Shown in pieces: positions 1 to 6,986 of a stretch of DNA of 64,000 nucleotides; positions within the stretch are counted from its first letter, which is position 1; each line of letters begins with the position of its first letter. Source of the DNA: Geodermatophilus tzadiensis (GTDB lineage: Bacteria > Actinomycetota > Actinomycetes > Mycobacteriales > Geodermatophilaceae); assembly GCF_003002915.1 (NCBI RefSeq), contig NZ_PVTG01000008.1, positions 1 through 64,000 on the forward strand, in the 5' to 3' direction. The position numbers and the translations under genes were made by a program. Under the pieces are notes generated by a model. The model searched no databases and was not told the origin of the DNA. It was given only the letters and a program-made list of their open reading frames with translations.

Positions 1-1
1 C

Positions 2-70
2 GCCGCGATCTGGCACAACCGGGCCACCGGCCAGCCGATCACCCGATCCCTGATCGCCTACGACCATTGA
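2..70 (+). CDS. C-terminal tail of a transposase-like protein (partial, enters from left edge)
   Basis: An open frame enters the window and stops at TGA 68-70. The 22 visible residues end in RSLIAYDH, with an IWHN motif before it. This ending resembles the C-termini of IS5/IS4-type DDE transposases common in actinobacteria, which would fit a left edge inside a cluster of insertion sequences. Only the tail is visible, so family assignment is an inference from a short motif. Confidence 0.4.
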   Translation, partial: AAIWHNRATGQPITRSLIAYDH

Positions 71-355
71 CCGGACTTCGGACTTACTCGTCTAGATCTG
101 GTCGAGTCCGGCCGGCCGGTCGCCGAGGTAGCCAAGGCGCTGGGCATCAGCGACCAGACGATCTACACCTGGCGCCGGCAGGACCGCATCGACAAGGGCC
201 GCGAGCCGGGGCTGACCTCCGCAGAGAAGTCCGAGCTGGCGACCGCCAAGCAGCGGATCGCCGCCTTGGAGGCCGAGCTGGCCGTGCACCGGAGGGCCTC
301 GGAGCTACTGGGGAAGGTGGTGCCCCCAAAAGGCGGTTCCAGGCCATCGCGGTGA
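71..355 (+). pseudogene. IS3 transposase orfA remnant (5' truncated)
   Basis: OrfA of IS3 elements encodes the helix-turn-helix and leucine-zipper part of the transposase. The frame from about 95 reads a typical HTH segment (VAKALGISDQTIYTWRRQ) followed by an acidic coiled-coil region (LATAKQRIAALEAELAV), and stops at TGA 353-355. No in-frame ATG or GTG exists between the TGA at 68-70 and the HTH, so the first part is missing. The 3' end overlaps orfB in the -1 frame, the normal IS3 arrangement. Confidence 0.8.
325..331 (+). promoter_or_regulatory. -1 programmed frameshift heptamer CCCAAAA
   Basis: The heptamer C CCA AAA is correctly phased to the orfA reading frame (codons CCA AAA). Tandem slippage by -1 places ribosomes in the orfB frame (AAA AGG CGG), which would yield the OrfAB fusion transposase. 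This follows the X XXY YYZ rule known for IS3 elements. The second IS in this window uses the same heptamer. Confidence 0.75.
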
Positions 356-1197
356 TGGCGGGCGAAGGACTATCGGTCCAGCTGGCCGCCCGGGTCCTGG
401 ATGTGTCGGCGTCGGGCTACTACGAGTGGAAGAGCCGCGCCCCCTCGGCCCGCAGCATCCGCCACGCGCTACTTACTGACGCCATCCGCGAGATCCACAC
501 AGTCTCCCGCGGCACCTACGGCTTCCGGCGGGTGCACGCCGAGCTCACCCTCGGACGCGGCCTAGTCGTCGCGCACGGAACCGTCGAGCTGCTGATGGCC
601 CGGGCCGGGCTCAAGGGCGCCACCGGCCGGCCCAAGTGGGTGCGCGCCCGACCCGACACGATCGCCATGGACCTGGTCGACCGGCGCTTCGCCCGCTCGG
701 CGCCCAATCAGCTGTGGGTCACCGACATCACCGAGCACCCCACCGCCGAGGGCAAGGTCTACTGCGCCGTCGTCCTCGACACCCACTCCCGGCGCGTGGT
801 GGGCTGGTCGATCGACTCCTCACCGAGCGCAGCGCTGGTCACCAACGCTCTCGGCATGGCGATCGAGTCCCGCAAACCACCCCCAGGCGCGGTCATCCAT
901 TCCAACCGCGGCGTGCAATTCGGCTCCTGGGCGTTCACCGACCGCGCCAAGGCCAGCGGGCTGGTGCCCTCGATGGGCAGCATCGGCGACTGCTACGACA
1001 ACTCGATGATCGAGTCCTTCTGGTCCCGGATGCAGGTCGAGCTCCTCGACCGCCGACGCTGGAAGACCCGCATCGAGCTAGCCAACGCGATCTTCGAGTA
1101 CCTCGAGATCTGGCACAACCGGCAACGACGGCACAGCCGCCTGGGCATGCTCACACCCATAGAGTTCGAGAACCGACAACTGATCATCGGGGCCTAA
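352..1197 (+). pseudogene. IS3-family transposase orfB (DDE integrase, second catalytic Asp replaced by Asn)
   Basis: OrfB carries the rve/DDE catalytic core that cuts and joins IS3 ends. The core reads LWVTDITEHPTAEGK (first Asp), then VIHSNRGVQFGS where the family has HSDRG, then DNSMIESFW (Glu). The second carboxylate is therefore Asn (codon AAC at 904-906; one base from GAC), which should abolish catalysis. The C-terminus with WHNRQRRHSRLG and PIEFE is complete, and stop TAA is followed by the terminal repeat. Stand-alone starts would be GTG 352 or ATG 355, but OrfB is normally made by frameshifting from orfA. The frame is intact, so the gene may still be expressed. Confidence 0.8.
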
Positions 1198-1212
1198 CGA
1201 GTCCAACAACCC

Positions 1213-1233
1213 GACTCCGTCGAACCCGGGGCA
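1213..1233 (+). repeat. IS3 right terminal repeat; also one of two island-flanking direct repeats
   Basis: This 21-bp segment begins GACTCCGTCGAACC and ends GGGGCA, 16 bp after the orfB stop, with the CA end expected of an IS3 right terminus. A copy matching at 19 of 21 positions lies in the same orientation at 10792-10812, and similarity continues outward over about 8 bp (CACCAAGG versus CCCCAAGG). The two copies bracket the restriction-like cassette. Confidence 0.7.
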
Positions 1234-1543
1234 CACCAAGGCGTCCGCCTGACGGGGGTCACTTCACTACTCCCACGTCGAGGTGGCGGCCTCCCTGCGT
1301 CGGCGCAGGGCGATTCATGCTCTGCAACTTGGCATGTCACGGGCGGCCGGTCGCTGCCCACCTGCGGCCTCGGCAGCCAGAGGGGCGCGGCCGGCACCGA
1401 CGACATCGCGGAACTGCGTCTGCCGCAGCCTCCCCCGGAAGGACCCCGCCCCGTGTTTGACTGCGATGCGGTGCCGGATCACCCGGCCCGCAGAGGCCGC
1501 GTCGCGAACGGACCGGCAGCGGCGGCAACAGGAACGGGGTGTG
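1234..1543. other. Gene-free stretch between the IS end and mcrB
   Basis: About 310 bp with no recognisable gene. The mcrB frame stays open upstream to 1283, but that extension is Arg/Ala-rich with no family similarity and is best read as untranslated. The mcrB promoter is presumably here; I could not identify convincing -35/-10 boxes. Confidence 0.5.
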
Positions 1544-3208
1544 ATGCAGCCGAGCGCGGAGGAAGTCATCGCCGTGGCGCGGAGCTTCCGGAACGTGGTT
1601 ATCGAGGGGCCGCCCGGAACCGGTAAGACCTACCTGCTTGACGAGATCGCTCAGGACTGGCAGGCCCGCACCGGGCGTGAGCTCGGCGGCGACGCCCGCG
1701 GCAAGTGGGCCATCACGTTGCACCCGAGCACCAGCTACGAAGACTTCATCGGCGGCCTGCGCGCCGACGAGGACGGCTTCACTTATCGCCCCGGCTTCCT
1801 CCAGCAGCGGGTCAAGGACGCCCTCGAGGACCCGCACAAGGACTTCTTGGTCCTGCTAGACGAGCTCAACCGAGCCAATGTCCCTCGCGTTCTCGGCGAC
1901 GCGATGCTCACCATCGAGGCCAGCAAGCGGCTCCGCTATGAAGAGCAGAGGGAGGCATGGGGCGGCGGCCTCACCGTCACCCTTCCGTCCGGCGACGTCG
2001 ACCTCGGCGTCGAGGAGATCGACGGCTTCGGCATCCCCGACAACCTCTACATCCTGGCCACCATGAACACCACAGACCGCTCGGTGGCCGGCCTGGACAG
2101 CGCGCTGCGACGGCGGTTCGCCTTCGTCCGGCTCCCACCGATGGGCGCCGCCGACATGGCACAGGACATCGAGGCCCTGTACGGCACCGCCATCCGTGCG
2201 GCGATCGAGCCCAGCGCTCAGACCCTCAGCGTCCTCAACGACGACTTGCTTCAGCCGGTGCTCGGCGCCGACCACGTCCTCGGGCACAGCTACCTGTTCG
2301 ACGCCGCCAACGCCCTCGACGGCACCCGCGGTGGCGATGGCGGCGCCGAGCTGGCCGTGCTGGCCGAGGAGCTGCGGACCGGCACCACCGGCGGCCGCAC
2401 CATCCTGGAGGCCTTCTGGGTCGAGGTCGGCAAGAGCACCAGCGTCAAGCGCAACCAAGTCGACCTCTCTAAGCGCGGGCGGCAGAACCCCGCCGAGGGC
2501 TCGGCGCACTTCTTCCTCGGCCCGCAGCTGCCTGCCGGTGCCACGACCCGTCCCGTCACCGTCGAGTACAACAGCACCACCTACACCGGCTCGGAGCTCA
2601 AGTACTACGGCGGCGACAGGGCCAACCTGACCTGGCGGTTGAACCTCAACGGCACCGCCGGCACGGAGAACATCGGCGACCTGGGCTGGACGGCGATCCG
2701 CCTCCACGCGCTTGTCTTTCTGCGCGTGGGCTCCGACCACTACGTGATGCGCTCCCTTCCACTCTCGGCGATCGCGCAACTATCTGCATGGGGCACCGCC
2801 GACCAGGTGCCGGCCTCCAACCGCCAGTTCGGCCGGCTCACACTTCACCAGGCCGTCCCCGAGCCGACCCCCACCGCGCTGCGCCGCGCCTGGCAGTACG
2901 CGCTGCTGCCGCAACTGATCGACCTCATCGCCGCCCAGGGGGCCGAGGCCTTGCTGGTCAGCGGGGACCGCGCCTCCTTCCTGCTCGCCCGCGGCGACCT
3001 CACCGAAGCCCAGCGGACCGCGGCCGAGGTCGCCGGAACGCGCCTGGACGACCACCTACGCGCCCTCGGCCTGCAGGTCCGCGCCGACGGCACGGGCCTC
3101 TCCCGCACACTGGTCGTCGACCAGGCGCCGCCGCACGAACAACCGCCGGCCCCGGTGCGCGCGGCGCCCGAGCCGGACGCCGAGCCGAACGGAGGCGATC
3201 AGGCCTGA
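1544..3208 (+). CDS. mcrB: McrB-like AAA+ NTPase, restriction motor subunit
   Basis: McrB proteins are GTP-driven hexameric motors that recognise DNA and activate the McrC nuclease. From ATG 1544 (554 aa; GTG 1541 is also possible) the protein begins almost directly with the AAA+ core: Walker A GPPGTGKT at residues 22-29, Walker B FLVLLDELNRAN near 101-112, the McrB-type sensor MNTTDRS near 174-180, arginine finger region ALRRRF near 187-192, and LGHSYLF near 246-252. Unlike E. coli McrB it has no N-terminal DNA-binding domain. Instead about 200 residues, including a beta-rich stretch around 297-410, separate LGHSYLF from the lid helix WQYALLPQLI near 450-459. The inserted segment may be the target-recognition module (inference). 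It is followed directly by mcrC. Confidence 0.85.
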   Translation: MQPSAEEVIAVARSFRNVVIEGPPGTGKTYLLDEIAQDWQARTGRELGGDARGKWAITLHPSTSYEDFIGGLRADEDGFTYRPGFLQQRVKDALEDPHKDFLVLLDELNRANVPRVLGDAMLTIEASKRLRYEEQREAWGGGLTVTLPSGDVDLGVEEIDGFGIPDNLYILATMNTTDRSVAGLDSALRRRFAFVRLPPMGAADMAQDIEALYGTAIRAAIEPSAQTLSVLNDDLLQPVLGADHVLGHSYLFDAANALDGTRGGDGGAELAVLAEELRTGTTGGRTILEAFWVEVGKSTSVKRNQVDLSKRGRQNPAEGSAHFFLGPQLPAGATTRPVTVEYNSTTYTGSELKYYGGDRANLTWRLNLNGTAGTENIGDLGWTAIRLHALVFLRVGSDHYVMRSLPLSAIAQLSAWGTADQVPASNRQFGRLTLHQAVPEPTPTALRRAWQYALLPQLIDLIAAQGAEALLVSGDRASFLLARGDLTEAQRTAAEVAGTRLDDHLRALGLQVRADGTGLSRTLVVDQAPPHEQPPAPVRAAPEPDAEPNGGDQA

Positions 3209-4662
3209 GCCGCACCATCCTCGCGCTCAAGGCCGCGCCGCGCGGCAACCGCTGTGGACTCGTCTCAGTCAGCGGCGGCGGCCGGTCGCTGCTGCTCGCC
3301 GTGCTGCCCAAACACTGGCGCGGCGCCGGGCAACGGGTTGTCGAGCTCGTCCCGGCCGCGGGCGGCACCAGCGTTGCTGTTGTCTACGAGGGCGACACAC
3401 TGGCCCTCCCGGCTGGCTCCCCTGAGGCGGCGCTCGCCCTGGAGGCGGTCCGCGACAAGGACAGCACCAGCTCTGTGCTGTGGGGGCTGAGCTCGGTCAG
3501 CCGGGACGACGTCGCGGGGGCGGCGAGCACCGACCTACGCCACCTCCCGGCTCTCTACGGCCTCGCCGGGGCCGCCGATGTGCAGGCCCCACCCGCCACG
3601 CTGAGCCTCGGTCCGGACGCCGCCGCACCGCCCGCCTACCTGTGGGCGCGGCTGGTCGCGCTCACCGAGCCGCTCGCCCGTAAGGTCCGCCAGGGCTACG
3701 TGGAGCGGGAGGAGCGGCTGCCCGCGATGCGCGGCCGCATCGTCGCCGAGGACATCCCACGCGCGTTGGCAGAGCGGCGCACCCATCTGCTCTGCCGGTT
3801 CGACGACCTCACCCCCGGCACCACCCTGCAGCGGGTCGTTGTCACCGCACTCGACGTCTGCACCCGCCCCGCCGACGGTGTAACCGCGCTGCTCGGGCAG
3901 GTCCTCGGCCGGATTCCCCAACGGGCGGTCCAGGTACGCCGGCTGCTGCGCGACATCCCCTCGCTGCCCCCGGCCGAGGCCGTCCGGCTCGGTCGTGGAC
4001 TGCGCCCCGGTCGGCTCGACGCCGCGTGGCGGCCGGTGCTCGAGGTCGCGCTGCAGGTGCTCAGTGGGCAGCACGCCGGGCCGGTGAACGACACCGACGA
4101 CCGGGTGGACGTCCGTGAGGTGGTCGTCCGCAGTGAGAAGCTGTGGGAGAACCTGCTTGACCGGGCGATGCGACAGCGCTGGCCGGGGGTTCGGGTGCTA
4201 CGCAGCGAGCTCGGCCAGTTGGGCGAGCACGCCAAGGTCCCCGCGCCCTGGGCCGGGGCGCGGTCGCGGTCGCGGGAGGAGGACAAGTCCTACCCAGACT
4301 TCTTGGTCCTCAACAACGACGTCGTGTGGTGCGGTGACGCCAAGTACAAGCGGCTGGGTGTCTGGGGCCCGGAGGGCGACTACAGCGTCGCCCCCGACCG
4401 CGCTGACCTCTACCAGCTCTTCGCGTACAGCCACCTTGCCCGAGGGCTGGCCCCGCGGCGGCCGGTCACCCGCTGCGCGCTGCTGTACCCGGCCGAGCGA
4501 GGCGGCCCCGCGGGCCTGCTGCGCACACTGCACCGGGAGCCTGACCGCCTGGAGCTCGACGTCCTCACCCTGCCGTGGCCCGAACCGGGGGACGCACAAC
4601 GGCCGATAGCGGCCTACCTGTCCCGGCTCGCTGCGGCGCTGCCCTCCCTCACCACCCCGTAG
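3205..4662 (+). CDS. mcrC: McrC-like PD-(D/E)xK nuclease subunit
   Basis: McrC is the endonuclease partner of McrB. The C-terminal half carries the nuclease signature: YPDFLV near residues 363-368 and GDAKYK with D378 and K380, after the helix SEKLWENLLDRAM typical of the family. The N-terminal region should contact McrB. The frame stays open far upstream, but family-like sequence starts with LSRTILALK. No ATG or GTG lies there. A CTG at 3205 overlaps the mcrB stop (CTGA), with GGAGG at 3191-3195 nine bases before it, so I chose this rare start. The encoded protein would be 485 aa. The 3' end overlaps the convergent methyltransferase gene by 49 bp. Confidence 0.85.
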   Translation: MSRTILALKAAPRGNRCGLVSVSGGGRSLLLAVLPKHWRGAGQRVVELVPAAGGTSVAVVYEGDTLALPAGSPEAALALEAVRDKDSTSSVLWGLSSVSRDDVAGAASTDLRHLPALYGLAGAADVQAPPATLSLGPDAAAPPAYLWARLVALTEPLARKVRQGYVEREERLPAMRGRIVAEDIPRALAERRTHLLCRFDDLTPGTTLQRVVVTALDVCTRPADGVTALLGQVLGRIPQRAVQVRRLLRDIPSLPPAEAVRLGRGLRPGRLDAAWRPVLEVALQVLSGQHAGPVNDTDDRVDVREVVVRSEKLWENLLDRAMRQRWPGVRVLRSELGQLGEHAKVPAPWAGARSRSREEDKSYPDFLVLNNDVVWCGDAKYKRLGVWGPEGDYSVAPDRADLYQLFAYSHLARGLAPRRPVTRCALLYPAERGGPAGLLRTLHREPDRLELDVLTLPWPEPGDAQRPIAAYLSRLAAALPSLTTP

Positions 4663-6986
4663 CCGCCGGCGCGCAGCATCTCGACTTCGTCGGCCGGGAC
4701 GTCAGCAGAGAAGTCCGCGGCGAGCTCGCAGAGGTCGGCGAGGGAGAGCCCGTAGCCGTGGGCGACCAAGACGTCGACCTCCCGCCGAGTGCGGCCGCGG
4801 TCGGCCGCGGGCGGCGGCACCGCACCGAGCGCTGAGGCCAGCAGCGGGTGTACCGCGGCGTCGTCGGCAAGCAGCGCGCCGACCCGGGTGAGCAGGTGCT
4901 GGCCGAGCGTCGCCCGCGCCCCGCCGAAGGCGACCACGTGCTTCCACGCGGCCGGGTCGGGCACGGGCACCTGGCGCACCACGGTGCCGGTGACGTCGAT
5001 CCCGGGCATCCGGCGGCGGAGCAACCAGTCGAACGGCAGACTGTCGAGCACCCCGCACAGCTGCAGCAGGCGCTCGGCATCGGGGAGCTGGAGTAGCTGA
5101 ACTGACTGAATGGTGGGGACCCGCGGCAGCACTGTGGCCAGCATCGTGCGCCTATTGAACGGCGAGGACGCGTTGCGCCAGACCAGGCTGAACGGCTGTG
5201 CGTGCCGGCGGGCCACCTTCTCCCACACGTCCGGGCGAACCCACCAGCGGGCCTCGGGCCGGTAGTACGGGTCGGCGCGCTGCTCCGGCCGGACCGAAGT
5301 GGCCCTGACCTTCGCGCTCCACCGCTGCGGCCCGGTAACCCCGGCGAAGGTGGCGAACCTGGCGGTGTACTGCTCGATCATCCGGCCCTCCCACACCGGG
5401 AGCAGCCCCGGCGCCGGATGCCGGGAGATGCCCTCGGAGTGGTTGGTGAGGTGCAGCAGCCGGCCGAAGTGTGCGTCCGGGTAGGCGTCGCCGAGCAGCG
5501 GGCTCGCCGACAGCGCCAGCAACCGGGGCAGCTCCTCGCGCGTGCACGCTGGAAGCAGCCCGCTGGAGGGGTTGATCCGGAGGCGGAGCTCGTCGTCGAG
5601 GGTGGTCAGCAGCGCCTCGTCGCCGAGGTCACGCACGCGGGTGAGCCCGGTGGCCAGTCGGGTGTGCGGTGCCGTCGCCGGCCCGGCCAGCAGGAAGGCG
5701 AACCGCTCCCGGCTGTCGATGTCGAAGATCCGCTCCTCGTTGCGGTAGTCCCACACCTCGTGCACCTGGTGCCCGTCGAGTAGCGGCCGCATCAGCGCGG
5801 CATGCCCCGTGCTGGTCAGCATCGCGCTCTTCACCAGCACCGCTACCCAGCCGTCGCGCTCACGCACCCGGTCCAGCGCCAACTCGGTGAACAGCACGTG
5901 CGTGTACAGCTCGCCGCGGGCGCCACGGGCCAGCCGGGGGTCGGCGCGCATTGCACGGAGGCCATCGGCGGTAGAAGCCCGCACATCGGCGAGCCAGGCG
6001 TGCAGCAGCGGGTGGCTGCTTCGGGTGGCGTCCAAGTGCTCGTCCCGGCTGGCGCGGTGCCCGTCGTCCGCGGCGGCGTCGAGCAGGCCACGCAGCAGCG
6101 GGCGCGGCTCGACCCGGACCCGTTCCCACGGCGGGTTGCCCAGCACGAGGTCGACTGGCTCCTCGGGCGCAGCCACGCCAACAGCCGGGTCCCAGATCCG
6201 GCCGGCGACGAATGCAGCGGCCGGATTGCCGGCGCCTGCGCGGTGCAGCAGCGCGTTGCCGTGCCGCAGCCGGGGACCGTCGGCGAGCAGAGTGGCGTCA
6301 CCGACGGTGACCGCGCAGGCGACGGCGGCCAGCTCCAGCGCCACCTGGTCGACGTCAGTGAGCTCCAGGTTCCGGGCGGCCTCCACTAGCAGGTCGTGCA
6401 GCAGGCCCAGCTCGCGAAGGTGCTCCAGCCAGGCCACCGGAAACCGACCGGGGCCGACTGCGAGGTCGGCGACCCGCAGCGAGCTGAGCAGCCGCGCCCG
6501 GGCGAGATCGGACGCGTCGCCCAGCCGATCGCGTGCCACCACTGCGGCGGTGCGAGCGACGACGCGGCGGGTGAACTCTTCGGGGGTATGGAATGCACCG
6601 AAGGCCCGGCGGGTGTGCTGGTCCGCCGTGGTGCCGGCGCGCCAGTCGGCGGTCAGCAGGGTCTCGTAAAACGCGGACAGGTTGACCGACTCGGCCGCCA
6701 GCTCGGCCAGCAACTCCGGATCTGCGCCGTCGGACCAGGCCAGCAGCGCCGCGCCGGGCCGAAGGATGCCGGCGAGGTCGTCGGCAACCTGACCGGCGGT
6801 GCGTGCGGGGGCCCAGCCGATGAGCGGTCGCAGCGCGGCGTGCGCGGCGGCGGCGGAGAGCGCGCGGACGGCCGTGCCGGCGGCGGTCATCGCGGCGACC
6901 GGGTCCTCGTGCGGGAGCACCCCGCCGAGCGCGCGGGTGCGCAACCGCTGCCAGCCGCGCAGGGCCAGCTCGTCCAGGCGGTTCAC
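4614..6986 (-). CDS. Eco57I/class-1-type N6-adenine methyltransferase-like protein (downstream of the pair)
   Basis: A 790-aa protein of the large type IIG/PglX methyltransferase group, which modifies adenine using SAM. Visible motifs are GAFHTPEEFTRRVV near 130-143 (motif X region), motif I as DLAVGPGRFPVAWL near 174-187, and the catalytic NPPW at 284-287. Motif I departs from the usual DPACGSG (Leu for Pro, Pro for Ser), so SAM binding may be weakened. The C-terminal half presumably holds target recognition; no nuclease motif was seen. The GTG start overlaps the stop of the upstream methyltransferase as GTGA, implying translational coupling. It converges on mcrC, with 49 bp of overlapping tails. 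A longer in-frame start upstream was rejected because it lies inside the preceding gene. Confidence 0.8.
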   Translation of the reverse strand: MNRLDELALRGWQRLRTRALGGVLPHEDPVAAMTAAGTAVRALSAAAAHAALRPLIGWAPARTAGQVADDLAGILRPGAALLAWSDGADPELLAELAAESVNLSAFYETLLTADWRAGTTADQHTRRAFGAFHTPEEFTRRVVARTAAVVARDRLGDASDLARARLLSSLRVADLAVGPGRFPVAWLEHLRELGLLHDLLVEAARNLELTDVDQVALELAAVACAVTVGDATLLADGPRLRHGNALLHRAGAGNPAAAFVAGRIWDPAVGVAAPEEPVDLVLGNPPWERVRVEPRPLLRGLLDAAADDGHRASRDEHLDATRSSHPLLHAWLADVRASTADGLRAMRADPRLARGARGELYTHVLFTELALDRVRERDGWVAVLVKSAMLTSTGHAALMRPLLDGHQVHEVWDYRNEERIFDIDSRERFAFLLAGPATAPHTRLATGLTRVRDLGDEALLTTLDDELRLRINPSSGLLPACTREELPRLLALSASPLLGDAYPDAHFGRLLHLTNHSEGISRHPAPGLLPVWEGRMIEQYTARFATFAGVTGPQRWSAKVRATSVRPEQRADPYYRPEARWWVRPDVWEKVARRHAQPFSLVWRNASSPFNRRTMLATVLPRVPTIQSVQLLQLPDAERLLQLCGVLDSLPFDWLLRRRMPGIDVTGTVVRQVPVPDPAAWKHVVAFGGARATLGQHLLTRVGALLADDAAVHPLLASALGAVPPPAADRGRTRREVDVLVAHGYGLSLADLCELAADFSADVPADEVEMLRAGGYGVVREGSAAASRDR

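Larger units (their letters stand above)
71..1233 (+). mobile_element. IS3-family insertion sequence, 5'-truncated
   Basis: This is the remains of an IS3-type element with orfA and orfB in two overlapping frames, joined by a -1 slippery site, and a right-end terminal repeat at 1213-1233 finishing in GGGGCA. No left terminal repeat and no orfA start codon are visible. The element abuts the end of another transposase-like gene at 70, so its 5' end was probably removed by a later insertion or rearrangement. It also carries an Asp-to-Asn change at a catalytic position, so this copy is probably immobile. Confidence 0.85.
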
